Shown piece by piece: positions 33,632 to 46,567 of a DNA stretch of 64,000 nt (its first letter is position 1; the number at the start of each line of letters is the position of its first letter). The position numbers and the translations under genes were made by a program. The stretch is from Phallus indusiatus (lineage: Eukaryota > Basidiomycota > Agaricomycetes > Phallales > Phallaceae). The stretch covers positions 40,157 to 104,156 of the forward strand of contig JAQFWX010000121.1 in NCBI GenBank assembly GCA_027605045.1, written 5' to 3'. The notes under the pieces are model-generated. The model was not told the origin of the DNA, ran no database searches, and saw only the letters and a list, made by a program, of their open reading frames with translations.

Positions 33632-36480
33632 TTACACGTCCATCAGCTCTCCTTGAGCGGCCTTCAGCCTCTTTAGCCGGCTCCTCAGTTCTTCTCGACG
33701 TTCGGATATTTGTGGTGGTTCCGCCAAAAATTTAGCGCAGTTGGTTTTGGCGTTAGGGTCCGATAGCCCCAATCCCTTATACAGAACCTCTTGCAAGGAC
33801 CTTTTATCTACCCGGACTAATTCGTGGTCAATCGCCAAAGGAATGTTATCCACAAATCGTCTATGTGCAACTATCGAGCATATTACTATGAGGCGTCAAG
33901 TAACTTGGAAGGGAAAAAACCTTGAAAGTAGGCTTCGACAGTTGCCATAACCGTCAACTCAGACGAGTCTTCACTCCTCATACTATAGTGTTGACGCTCC
34001 CTCTGATATTTCTGTAAGCATTCTTGCTTGTGCTTCAAGAACGTAGAATCGTCCAGAGTGAATGCACGGGACTCCAATCTTAACATCCATTCGAGTTGTC
34101 TCTTCGCATTCTCTTTTCTGGTTTGCATGTAACCATTAACGAGGTTCCTATAGGTGATCAGTACTGACTCAAGTGGTGAATAAAAAAGAATTATTACTCC
34201 ACAGTGCGACAAAGTGCTCCGGCGGTGTACTGTCCAAAATGACAATACACAAGCTGTGCTTGGTGTTCCATAACTATTTCAAGTGTCTCGTTTACAAGGG
34301 CGAATGCGGGCTGCTTCCATTTATCCGTATAAACCGTAATCAATTCCTGTACTACCTGGAAAGGGTAAAATCCGGGCAACTCCCTCGTAATTGCTCTAGA
34401 AACGAACTGCAATCAATGCTGTATTCGACATGAAGCGTCAAAAAATATAGTACCCAGCTATCATATTCGAAATGTCATCAATGTTCAAGGTTTTGACTGA
34501 CGATTCAGGCAAGGTCTCTAATTTTTGAGGCTCCTCCCAATGGTAATTCTTAATCGATTGACACTGAGACTTATTCGACGTACATGAAGATGCTCGGGAG
34601 CGCCTATACGAATAAGTGCTGTCAACATACTGAAAAATGAAATCAAGAATATTTACGCACGCATAGTAGACGGCTGGTTTAAACCTTGGGGCCGTTCCTT
34701 TTATCGCTTTCTTGAATCTCTTCTGTATCATGCGTATGCCTTCAAACTGATTGCCAAAGAGATCTTTTGAATTAGTTCCTTCAGAGTGATAATGCACGGC
34801 ATCGCAAAATTCGTTCACAAGGTGCATAAGTTCAAGGACGGGGTCCGAGGGTGGTGCCATGGAGGGCAGGGCGTCCATCTCCTCTTTAGTTTTTTGAGTC
34901 TTAGTTTGTACTTCCTGAATTATCTCGGGAATCCTTTTATTGTTGGAGCATTTGACATTAAGCAAATGTGAACATCGTTAACGTACCTCTTGGATATAAC
35001 GTCCATGAGAAGCTCGTTCAATTTAGCGGTGATCGCCTTTGTACCCAATCGTTTTTGACAACCTTGATCAAGGATATTCCAGGGTTCCCGCCTAAAGAAA
35101 TTATCACAGAATCGACGAGCATCTTCGAAAGAATAATTGTTCTCCAGTTCCGCCGAACTGAGCTGCTTAACACAGAACCACCCATTCTGAAGGGGTGAGC
35201 TTTCATTGCGAATTAGCTTCAGCCAGCGCCCGTGTTCTCCTTCGGGTATCCGATCCGGTTTCGTCAAAACACCTGAATCAGATCATCTAAATGGATATGT
35301 GCGGCAGATACAAGTTATGTAACATACCAATAGTTCTAATGCCCTCAGGATCGTACTTCTTTGCAAGTCGATATGCGCCCTGCGTTTCAAAGTCCACTTG
35401 CGAAACGGTGAACATCAGCTAAATATGTGATTGGAGGACTGATGCAAAAGTATACCTTCGCAAGCTACAGTCAAAAGAATTATGCAACTAGGTTTGCGAA
35501 TATATCTTGAGACCAGCTCCTTCACTTCTTCAACGTCTTCGTCTCTTCCCCCATCAGTCACACTAGCGATAAGACCTGTCCTTTAATTAGAAATAATCAG
35601 GGAAGAGTAAAGAGAGGTTGTTTTCTTACCCGGAAGATCGTAAAATGAGAGATCGGTGAGGTCGGGACCTTTGATCTCGAGACAAACGGTATTACTCGAA
35701 AAATTGAGAGAATTGGGTTCGAGTTGATGATAATTATCATCAAGGAAAAGTTGGGAATCTACCGACGGATTAAGAACTGCTAGCTGGGCCCGACGGAGAC
35801 GTTCCTCCATGTCCCTCGGGTTTTTTATTACCGGACCAAACTCGATATTTCTCACTTCGTCCAAAGTGCGGTTGAATTCATCAGTTAGTAGCCGCAGAGA
35901 CACTGTACATTGCCATGGTTCAGATTCGCTTGTCCTGGAAAGCCGACATTCTATGGGACAACTGTGGTATCTGTAGTCAGCATCCAGACGAGACGTGTTT
36001 AAAGACATAAGTAGACACACCGAGTGCATGTGCCACCAGCTCGAGGCAAAGTAATACCAGAGATTGACTCTATAAAAGACGACTTTCCAGCGCCTTGAGA
36101 CCCGATTACAATAAGAGAAGGGAGGTCTATATCGCGCGAAATGCTTCAAGACCGAATTGCAAGTTTAAGTTCAGTGAATAAGGTAAGAGAAACAACAGCA
36201 AATAGACAGACCCTAAAGTGTGCAATCGATTGACAGCGTCCAGCTTTTTCCTACGGAGGTCGGATAGCACAGGATCTGACAATCCGACTGAACCAGTTGG
36301 TTTAGTATCATCAGTCGGGGATTTCGGATTTTCCAAGAGGAAAAGATCGGGAGGCTCTGAATGAACGGAAGGGGTTCGCTGCTGGAATGGATCGGATGAT
36401 GGAGAAAATTCTATGACGTCTACTTCAGAGTCACACAAACTGGCAGCGCGAGAGGGTTCAGCTGTGTGTATACTAGACAT
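33632..36480 (-). CDS. Dynamin-superfamily GTPase, tandem copy 1
   Basis: Large membrane-remodelling-type GTPase. The start MSSIHTAEPSRAASLC aligns with copy 2. After a Ser/Pro-rich N-terminus come GSVGLSDPVLSDLRRKKLDAVNRLHTLG and then RDIDLPSLIVIGSQGAGKSS (G1). Next are TLPRAGGTCTR (G2), LSFYDLPGLIAS (G3), VLTKPDRIPEGEHGRW (G4), the middle/stalk region (WNILDQGCQKRLG, INEFCDA-type helices) and a GED ending LKRLKAAQGELMDV. All GTPase motifs are intact. No PH domain or membrane span is seen, as in Mx-like and vacuolar dynamins. Many small introns. The TATA-like box at 36558-36564 is shared in position with copy 2. The specific membrane target is unknown. Confidence 0.87.
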
Positions 36481-37203
36481 GGGTGTTGTAAAGTCACTCT
36501 CTTGATGCGTTAGGGAGGAGATCGAGCGCGAATGTAAAGCCACAGCTGTCTGTCAAGCTTTATAAGGAGCATGATTATCGATATCAAGAACATGAGGTTT
36601 TGGCATGGTGCGTCGCTTCAAGCATGAGAGCTTCATCTACGTTAGGCCAACATGAGGACTAGGTGTGGATGTCGTCAAAGGACTGTTAGAAAGGGTATGT
36701 GATTGAGAAAAATAGTGGTATACATTATGTACAGCTAAACCTTAAAGTTTAAGGTTCATATCAGTCATTACTCTCGATTATTACATCATTACGTACATTC
36801 TGTGCTCATACCTGATACACGGTATATTTGGAAGCGAAGACACATGAACTCGGCTGGTTAATAAAGTTCAAGTAACAAGAACATGGCCCCTATATATGCC
36901 AGTTAGTTTGGTTCTGAAAGAAATTCTCTGGAAGAAAATAACATAACATAAATTCATTTCCTCCGTTACGCTCAATTCAAAGACATTAACATTACCCAGA
37001 TCTCGAGTGCATTACTAGATAGGACATTCTTCCACAGTTCGGATCCAGTTTCTCGGGCTTTTAGCTCCGGCACATACATTGAAGTCGGATTGTTCAAAGG
37101 TCAACGAAATATATTCTTGTTAGTAACAGACATTTAATATGAAATTACGTTTTTTTGGCTGTTAAAATTTGTCGGGATCGTCTCTATTGTGGTAGATTCA
37201 AAT
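36481..37203. promoter_or_regulatory. Promoter of dynamin 1 and 3' flank of dynamin 2
   Basis: 723 bp. It contains a 40-bp block (36613-36652) that matches 34 of 40 positions at 40218-40257 upstream of copy 2, plus the TATA-like box. No gene seen. Confidence 0.6.
36558..36564 (-). promoter_or_regulatory. TATA-like box of dynamin 1
   Basis: TATAAAG on the minus strand, 78 bp upstream of the ATG. The paralogue has the same box 83 bp upstream. Confidence 0.55.
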
Positions 37204-40001
37204 TTATACGTCCATTAATTCTTTTTGAGCAGCCTTCAGCCTGTCGAGCCTGCTATCGAGCTCCTCACGAAGGTCAGATATATGCGTCGGTTCCGCCATG
37301 AATCTAGCGCAGATGGTTTTGGCATGAGGGTCGGATAACTTCAGTCCCCTGTAGAGAACCTCCTGCAAAGCCCTTTTATCAATCCGGACTAACTCGTCAT
37401 CAATCGCCAAAGGAATATTATCGACAAATCGCCTATGTGAAACTGTCAACGTATCATGTATGAGTAACTTCAAGTAATATAATGTAAGAGGAGAAAAAGA
37501 CCTTGAAAATAGGCTTCAATAGTCGCCATCACTGTTAACTCCGATGCGCCTTCATCTTTCATGATCACGTAGTTCTCACGCTCTTTCTCATACCCCTCTA
37601 AGCACTCTTGCTTGTACTTTAAAAACATTGAATCGTCAAGGGTGAATGCACGGGACTCCAGTCTCAGAATTCGTTCGAGTTGTCTCTCCACACTTTCTTT
37701 TCTATCTTGCATATAACCGTAAACAAGATTTCTGTTTTTGAATGGTCAATACCGGTTTATCTACTAAATATATCAAGGAATTACTTGACCGTGTGATAAA
37801 GCCCTCCAGCAGTGTGTTGCCCAAAATAATTTTGCACAAGCTGTGCTTGATGATCTGAGACTATTTGAAGTGTTCCGTTCACAAGGTCGAATGTTGGTTG
37901 CTTCCACTCATCCGTATAAATCGTAATCATTTTCTGTACAACTTGGAAAGGATAAAAGCCAGGCAACTCTCTTGTAATGGCTCTGAAAGAAAGCAATCAA
38001 TACTATAATCCGATATGAACAAAAGATATACCCCGCTATCATGTTCGAGATTTCATCCAAATGCATAGCTCCTTCCAAGAAGTTAGTCAGACGATATTGG
38101 GGACGCAATGGCCTGTATCATAATTATTAAAATGCTCTAACTTAGGAATATGGATCGATTGACGTACGCGTTGCGAGCGTATGGCTTGAACTTGGGAGCT
38201 GTCGCTTGTATCGCCGTCTTGAACCGCTTCTGCTGTTCGTGGATACCTTCGAACTGATTCAATTTGGAAAATACTTTAGTGATATCGGCATCCCTTGTAT
38301 GAGCGCCTTCAGAATGACAATACGCGGCATCGCAGAACTCATTTATAATATGCATTAATTCAAGAACGGGGTCAGAGGACGGCGGAGCAGGAAGGGATTC
38401 CTTCTCCTCTTTCGTCGTTTGAATCATCGTTTGTATTTCATGCATTATCTCGGGGATCCTTTTATTGTTAGGGTAAGTATGTGAGATCGAGTAAAAGTGA
38501 ATATAGTGAACACACCTCTTCGATATAACGCTCATGAGAAATTCATTCAATTTAGCAGTAACGGCTTGTGTGCCCAGTCGCTTCTGACATCCATGATCGA
38601 GAATGTTCCAGGGTTCCCTTTTGAAAAAATTCTCGCAGAGTCGACGAGCATCTTCGAAAGAATACTTTTTTTCCAGTTCCGCCGAACTGAGCTGCTTAAC
38701 ACAAAACCACCCATTCTGAAGGGGTGAGCTTTCATTGCGAATCAATTTAAGCCAGCGCCCGTGCTCCCCTTCGGGGATTCGATCTGGTTTCGTTAGAACA
38801 CCTAAAACAAGCTCAAGGAATGGGTATGTATGACAGATACAAGCAAACGTACCAATAGTTCTAACACCTTCAGGGTCATATTTCTTCGCAAGCCTGTAGG
38901 CACCCTGCGTTTCGAAATCCACTTGCGATGCAGGAAACATTAGCTAAGTACTAACAAGATAATCAATGAGAAAGTATACCTTCACATGCTACGGTTAAAA
39001 GGATTATGCAACTGGGTTTTTGTATATATTGTGACACTAACTCCCTCACTTCTTCGACGTCTTCATCTCTCCCACCATCAGCAACACTGGCAATAAGACC
39101 TGTTCTTGTATGAAAACTAATGAACGTATTTTGACCATGAACGGTTCTTACCCGGGAGGTCGCAGAATGAGAGATCAGTGAGGTCAGGACCTTTGATCTC
39201 GAGGCAAACTGTATTGCTCGAGAAATTCAAAGAATTAGGCTTCAACTGACGATAATTATCATCCAGGAAAGCTTGAGAGTTTATTGACGGATTAAGAACT
39301 GCGAGCTGGGCCCGGCGGAGACGTTCCTCCACGTCCTTGGGTTTTGTTATTACTGATCCAAACTCGATATTTACCACTTTGTCCAAAGGGCGGTTGAATT
39401 CATCAGTAAGGAACCGCAGAGAGACGATGCATTGCCATGGTTCGGATTCGGTTGTTCTGACCAATCGGCATTCTGTGGGACAACTGTGATACCGAGTGAG
39501 CATGAAACATGTGTTCAAGGACACAACCTGAAAACAGGCTTACCGAGTGCATGTGCCACTAGCTCGAGGCAATGTAATGCCAGAAATTGATTCTATTAGA
39601 GATGATTTCCCGGCGCTTTGGGATCCAATTACAATAAGAGAGGGCAAATCTATATCGCGCTGAGTCCTTCAAGACCGGATCGAAAGCGTTCAGCATCGAA
39701 GAAAAAGAACACATTTCAAACAAACAGACCCTAAATTGTGCAATCGATTAACAAGGTCCAATTTTTTCCTTCGAAGATCGGAGAGGACAGGATCTGATAA
39801 CCCGACCGAGCCAGTTGGCTTAGCCTCGTCGGGCGGGGACGGATTCGTCACTGGAGAAGAACTGGGACTCGGCTTTGCATATTTTTGAAATGAGGGTGCT
39901 CGCCATTGGAATTGAACGGGTGGTGAAGAGGTTTTTATAGCCTCTGGTTCCGACTCGGGGTCACTGGACGCGCAAGAGGGAGTAGACATATGTATAGACA
40001 T
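37204..40001 (-). CDS. Dynamin-superfamily GTPase, tandem copy 2
   Basis: Paralogue of the gene at 33632-36480, same strand and layout. N-terminus MSIHMSTPSCASSDPESE, then GSVGLSDPVLSDLRRKKLDLVNRLHNLG. G1 reads IVIGSQSAGKSSLIESISG (Ser where copy 1 has Gly), G2 PRASGTCTR, G3 LSFCDLPG and G4 VLTKPDRIPEGEHGRW. The stalk has WNILDHGCQKRLGTQAVTA and MHIINEFCDAAYCHSEGA; the GED ends LDRLKAAQKELMDV. GSQSAGKS is the canonical dynamin P-loop, so copy 1 carries the less usual form. The N-terminal Ser/Pro-rich tail has diverged most, while the GTPase and stalk are nearly unchanged. No frameshift was found. Confidence 0.87.
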
Positions 40002-40083
40002 TGGTGTCCGAATGTGAGTGTTCTCGATATGTTAGAGAAGGAGAAAAAGTTGAGCACGATACTGTATAGAAGAGAAATGTGGG

Positions 40084-40090
40084 CTTTATA
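40084..40090 (-). promoter_or_regulatory. TATA-like box of dynamin 2
   Basis: TATAAAG on the minus strand, 83 bp upstream of the ATG at 40001. Confidence 0.55.
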
Positions 40091-40217
40091 AAGAGAGGGA
40101 GTTAATTGCTAAGGACATGGAGCGAAATTAAACACAGGGATGAGCAAAGTGAAGAGCGGCTGCGTGATCGGCCAACCTGAAGTCGGAGTCAACTGAGAAG
40201 ACGTTCTAGTACATGCA

Positions 40218-40257
40218 TCGCTTCGAGTATGAGAGTTTCACTTACGTTAAGCCAACA
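40218..40257 (-). promoter_or_regulatory. Duplicated promoter block upstream of dynamin 2
   Basis: 40 bp matching 34 of 40 positions at 36613-36652. It lies 217 bp upstream of the ATG here and 133 bp upstream in copy 1, so it moved with the gene. Confidence 0.55.
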
Positions 40258-41669
40258 CGTTAGTTAAGAGCGGAGACGGTAGAGAAACGAGGACATAGAT
40301 TGTACACATGGCAGAAGGCGAGCTAGATGGGAAATGTGCGGGTTTACATCTACTTCCTGAACTCCGCTTAGAATGTCAGTTACCATGAACGATAAAGCCT
40401 CGGATTTATAGGAATGTCGTCAATGCTTTATCAGAAAGGCGTCGTTGCAAATATTAACTGGATAGAGATTGTTGCTTCAATCGCTATGAAACAACATACC
40501 AGATGCAACAGTATTTTTAGGAAGAGAACATTTCCGCTCATCCAAATGAGATTCATGTAACACGTAGATATCGGTTGATCCTGTTTCGCATAGAATTTGT
40601 TAGGAGCATATCTTAAAAATAATATCTTTTGACTTTTCACTTACGTTGCGAGGTGTAGGTTCCAAAGCCGCTGAGGCTGACCTTGAGTCCTAATTTGGTA
40701 TATGTGCGAATAAGACCGTTGTAACCGGTCTTGTAATTGAGTCGCAAAAACACTGGACTCGAAAAAAGGGAATATTATTGAGCGAAGATCCATACATTGC
40801 CGTCGGCTGAGATAAGATCTGTGACTTGAGATCTTTGCGCTTTAATCCGCAAATACTAGGTGTGTCATCTATGATCCTTAGTCAGAAATGAAAGAAGCGA
40901 TACCGCCTGCGAGTGCCAGACTTTGAAGCTGAGGTGGGACCCTTTTCTGGAATGGCACGAAAGCCGGGTTACAGGCCCTCTCCAACGCAATCGCTCATTT
41001 GTCTAAGATAGCTTAACCAGCTGTTACATACCGCGGAAGTTCTAGCTCAATGTCTCAAAAGTCGGACTCAAAGTACGCGAGCGTAACTGACTTCAAGTTG
41101 ATGTAGCAAAGCCTTCCCCCGCTCAAGCGCTCAACGTAATACGCGGTAGGGAGTCGATGATAAATTGACATGCGCCGCAATTGCAACCGCAAATCCTTGA
41201 AACGCGTGCAAACAGTCAACTGTAGGAACTTGACTCATTTATCGCGAGCTTCCGTCTTCTTTGGCGATAGGTTTCACTACCTCGATCTCATACATACTGA
41301 TGGCGTTTTCAAGCTCATCCATGTCTCCTCGGTAGCCTTTCAAAGCTCCGAATCGAAAAATCTGAACGAGGTTTCAGAGGAACAACAATAATATAATTCT
41401 CGTCACCCGATAGTATTTATATCTATTTGGTAGGCACTTGTTTGATTGTCGAACGCAGAACGGAACAATCAACTCACTGGATTTAAAACATCCGAGTCAA
41501 TGAAAAGTCAGTTTAAGCATAAAAAAGTCGTGAACAATGACGTAATAGGTATGCATGCAAATGAGGGTATAGTCTGATGATATGTGAACATGTGACCATA
41601 ATGAGAAGAAAAAAAGCAGGAGCAAAAAAAAGAGAGCGGAATCGGACAAAACACCAAAGCACAGCAACA

Positions 41670-44600
41670 TCATGCGCCTTCCTCTTCCATTCTGATCCCA
41701 TCCAGCCCAAACAAATTCTCAAACTCTTGGGTTGACCCACCCAAAACGCCAAAAGCTTCTTGCAAAGTCTTGCCAAGAAAATCAAGTTCCTTGATAACGC
41801 CTTTCATCATAAGCGCATAAGCAAAATACAACAAATGCCGAGATCCTTTGACATTTCGTGTCTTGATAACATCCAAATTGCGTATAGCGTTTACCTTTTG
41901 GAAAAAGGATAGACCGAAATGTTTTTTTAGTCCAATGAAATTTCAGATAATTCGTATATTGACGTACCAGTTCTTGGCGAGATTTTTCGGCCGGAGGAAG
42001 GTATGGCGGTAAAGGAGCTTTCAATCTGAAAGCTGAGGCTAACACTGAGAAATATAGAATGACGTTTCCAACTAGTTCACGGCGCTCTTTCTTAACGGGA
42101 ATTACAAAATCCCTTCGTACGGCCTATACGAGAATCATCAATTAGACTGAGCAACAAGAAAAAAAGCAATCAATAATCAGCGTACCGTGTACCTGGAACA
42201 AAGAGCCAGATCAGTTTCACTATCCCACCAAGACTAACAGGTTTAAGATCCGAGATTGTGTGTACTTACCATTCCTCTCTAGTCGTCACACACCTCATAG
42301 TATGCAACTTGTCCAAAATAGTTTGTAAACTAGTAAGAATGGACCGATAAAGTTTCACGGGAAACGGTCCTTTGAGCCGAGGCTCATGTGGAGTCTGCGC
42401 AAGTAATTCCTGCAACGCGATTAGCTTACGCTGCAAATGGAGCTCCCTAAAGCAACCAACAATTGATTGATTAATTGATTTTGATTGAGTGCCAAGCAGT
42501 CCACAAAAAAATTTTCATTTACGAAAATACTTACATGGCCATAAACTCGTGAATTGATGAGCGCAGTGCGTTGGAAGCAATAGGAGGTAATGTCATGTAA
42601 TTCATGGGAGGCGTTCCCTGACCTGAACCCAGTAAAGACGTGGTTTCAGAGACCTGACGTCGAGGTGTCATACTCTGAACTTGTGCAAGTGGCGGCGGCG
42701 GAGCAGAATAATGTTTAACCATACGGCTATACAACCATCCAATGTTAAAACAGAACCTATAGTAGGACAATCGCAAGATCAGCCAATGTCTACGTAGGGA
42801 AAAAAATACACTACTTACTCGCTCAATGCTTTCCCAAGCTCTCGCCGGGCTTCTGTAGGCCACCAAAAATGACTGACAAGGAAAGCCCAAGCAACTCCGA
42901 CAATAACAGAAATAGCCCGCCGAAATCCGATAATAATGACTGACGGATCTTCATAACGCAAATTATACCTAATTTTAATGAAAGAAGAAAGAAAAAAAGA
43001 AGGGTCAGAAGGCTAATACAATAACAGGGAAATCAATCAATTATGAAAGAGAGAAAGCGCTTACGAATAAAGACATGTGAGATTATACGCTAATAATATG
43101 AGTCTTAAAGTGGTAGCATATTTGGGGAGAGAAATGAGATAATAAAAGCAAGGTATGGAATATAAGAATCCAGCGAATGCCAAGACGGCCGGATATTCTT
43201 CGAAAAGGGAATATGTGAAAACGGCAGTTACTGCGCCAAGAATGGTTCCCAAGACTCGATGTGTCGCGAGTACGTTAGTCTGTCCGATCACTGGACTCAT
43301 CACAACGAAAAACTGAAGAAAAGAAAAAAGTTTAAGAATAGAAATAAAATAAAAAGGAAAGAGTGGTCAATAAATTTAGATTAAATTCACACAATTTAAA
43401 AAAAGTTGAATTTACCGAAAGAAGTGCCCATTCCCCACGGTACTCCACGAACAACGGCCGCGTTGCTTCAAAGAATGCCGGAGAAGCAAGTATTGCGGCT
43501 GCGAGACCCGTTTTGATAGCATACTTGATATCAGGCTCCCACACTCTTGCTAGAAATGTCCATAATGATTGTTTCAATCGGCCCATGAAGTCCAAAGATT
43601 CCCGCCGAGGAGTCTGAATTGTATTAGGAGCGTGAGGACGAACTTTAGGGAATGCAGGTATATTTCGGGAATTCGAAGGAACTAAATTTGCTATCAAAGA
43701 AGAAGCAAAAATTCAGCCCTTTCTTACTCTGAAAATAGACAAGACAAATAATGAATACACACATAATTTCTTGCGCAGTGTTCTTTTCGGGTCTTTCGAT
43801 TCAGCGGGACAAGTAGACCGCGAACGCCTGAAACAGCGGACAGATTCTCGAATTCGCTTCCAAAGTTGTCGCCAAATATTCAGATCTTGCTGTTCCAAAG
43901 CATGTATGTGACCGACAGCAGTGACAAGGACCAAAAGCTCTCGAGCAAATTCTTGCATAGTACAGATGAAGCTATTAAAAACGTTCAAGGCCAACAATTT
44001 TAATTTCGAGAAACCAGTCTCGACATACAAATATACCAAAAGCACAGTCTCATTGTCTCCATTTCCGAGAACAACCGGCGGAACACTGTGCTCGGTCTGA
44101 GTTAGTCGATCGGTCTTATCTCCTCGACGATACAATCGCATGAGTGCTTGATTCGATGTACAATCAAACACAAACAAGGCGCGTTCAATATCTTGCGAAA
44201 GTTCAAAAAACTCATTCATATTTATATCGTCCGAAGTACCACCGCGTTCTCGTAACGCGCCTTGAAGACTTCGAAGAGTGGTGATGCAAGCTTTCTGTAA
44301 ATTTTTGGGTATTAAGTGCATGAAAATTTAAAGAAAGGGTTAAAAAAAAGAACATACAGCTAATGCTTCCATAGGTGGACCGAGATCATCAACAAGATCA
44401 CCAAACATAGCAGCAGCAGCAGCCAAAACAGCAACCTCCTCTTCCTCTTCTTCAGAAATTTTACTTATTTTAGCCTTCCCACCGTCATGACCACCACCAC
44501 CACCACCACCATCCAAACGATTATCACGACCCAGGAAACTATCGCGGGCCGAAGAAGACGGAACAAGCCTGCCATTCTTATTCGCTTGTAAAACCAATTT

Positions 44601-46567
44601 CCCTTCTCTATGCGCTTTAGTTAACTCAGTTTGCAATTGAGTCCCGCTTCGAAGTCCCGCGAGATGTTGTGCTAGTCTGTTTAGACTGCCTACTGCATCA
44701 TCGTACGCTTGCCCCTTTGTCGAGCCTGCTCGACTCGGTAGCCATTCGGAATGTGCTTCGCTGAGATTTCGTCTGAGAGATGTAAATGATTTTTGGTGCG
44801 CTTCAACCGCCCGAAGAAGTTTTGATTGCTTGGGATGAAAATCCGGATCCAAAAGGAATGTCTTTGTGAGTGTTTCGAGAAGCGTTGCAAAAGAAGCAAG
44901 AGCCGACGTCATATCCCTCCTTTATTGTTTTTAATGCTTCAGCGTACTGATCCGGATACAATAAAATATTTTTTTTCCTTACTGAAGATTGGAAAGTGCA
45001 CTTTCGGGCCATAGACAAAGACAAACGATATTGGATATTGTCGCTCCAACGACTATTGTGAAAGCCACTTGGAACAAAGTGTCCATGTTGCCTTCTTTAA
45101 CGATACTGTTAAAGCGATCGCTTAGTATACGGTTTATGCATTGACGCATTTTACTCACACAACGAAAATTATGATACACATCATACTGCAAGCTTTCAAT
45201 AACTCAGCACGAATGTATCTTGTTATAACTTTAGGAACATACCAGTATTGAAACTGGGTCGAGCCATCCATACTTTGAGCCAAGCAATCAGAATGACTGC
45301 ACCAGCAAGCCAAGTCAGAACCCAGATGTTCGCCAACCATTCCCAACCCGGTCGTATCTTGAAAGAAGGGAAGTTATGTCACTTTACAAAACTTTATCAG
45401 TGATAAAAATGGCAGTACCTCCCAAAACCAGAACATGTTCATGCTGCATAGTGACACAAACGCAGTAAACGCTAGACCGAAAACGACATAAATATCCGCT
45501 TCAATCATGGCACCTATTGTTTTCTAGTCATGGAGAAAGGTTTAAACAAGTGTTCATCATATGCTGGAAAGGCTGAACATACGGCCGGATTGAAATAAAC
45601 CATTCTACAGGAGAATCAAAGTCAAAATAAAGTATCTCAAGAGAAGCCAAGGTACGTACACAGTAGCAACCATATGACCCGAGGGAGAAGGACCACCTTC
45701 CCACTTGCCACGACTCGGGACATCAGCGAGAAAGCCAGAGAGATAAGGCACGAACGTGAACAACGAAGAGATTAGATAAGCTAATGAGCATTTGAGAATG
45801 TTCTTCTGCAGACGAGTAAGAGTAGGCAACGAAAAAGTCGAGGAAGAAGCAGAGGGTGTGCGACGCATAGCTGAATCTGAGTCTCCGTCGTCAGACTCGT
45901 CTGCACTTTCAGAAGAATGGTCTGAGTCGCCATCGTCAGAACGATAGTCACGATTAAAAGGTATAGTTTCGGGTTCTGTAGACAGGGGTGTAGGAGATTG
46001 AGGTGATAATACACGGTTTTGCGAGATGAAAGGGTCCGAGTCTTGATTGCTAGTTGAATGAGACTGTATTGTCCCCCCTGTTGCTTGATCTGTCTCAGGA
46101 GGAGGCGGGAATGGTAAATGGCCAAGCCTTGCATTCCGCTGGCGTCTCGTAGACAAGATAGAGCCTTCATTGAGAATTTGGCCGAATAGAGTCCATTCTC
46201 GTTCATGATTATTAGGTTTATTAGTATGATGAATCGTCGGAGATGACGACGTGTCCGGCGGTTGGGAAGGGTGTCTCCTCCTTGGAGTGTCGTGCTGGGA
46301 AGGAGCTGAGTACAATCGATTTAGAGGTACACGAGTGGGTGGACGTGAAGGTGATCGAGCTGGAGGAGGATTATCATCGTGAGCCCGAGTCCGAGGCTGT
46401 CCCGGGAGTAGATCTGACGATAACGATGGCAGAGAACCTATGTCGGGGTGGGATAATGTTGGACGGAGAGTTGGTGTTGACCTCGACGGAGATACATGTT
46501 GTTCTTGTTCTTGCGGACTCTCACAAACTATCAATTCAGGCTGGGAACGGGCAGATTCGAGGGACAT
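41670..46567 (-). CDS. BRE4/FUSC-like (aromatic acid exporter type) membrane protein
   Basis: Large multi-pass protein of the DUF2421/BRE4 and fusaric-acid-resistance-like group, which resembles aromatic-acid or toxicant exporters. The start MSLESARSQPEL is the first good in-frame ATG; an upstream exon is possible. About 260 residues of disordered, Ser/Pro-rich cytosolic N-terminus, with an acidic SDDGDSDHSSESADESDDGD stretch, precede the first membrane block (ILKCSLAYLISSLFTFVPYL). Further spans: IYVVFGLAFTAFVSLCSMNM and WLANIWVLTWLAGAVILIAW. A second block follows the central cytosolic domain (AIKTGLAAAILASPAF, AVTAVFTYSLFEEYPAVLAF). The C-terminus ends FENLFGLDGIRMEEEGA. Many introns; some boundaries were not placed. 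The substrate is unknown. Confidence 0.78.

Larger units (their letters stand above)
40002..41669. other. 1.7-kb region without a supportable gene
   Basis: Holds the dynamin 2 promoter (TATA-like 40084-40090, duplicated block 40218-40257). The rest has only short frames with no family resemblance, for example 40431-40640 minus and 41170-41391 plus. No terminal repeats or target-site pattern were seen. Confidence 0.5.

Noticed and set aside
41170..41391. 73-codon plus-strand frame
   Set aside because: No resemblance, no introns and no supporting context in a gene-poor stretch.
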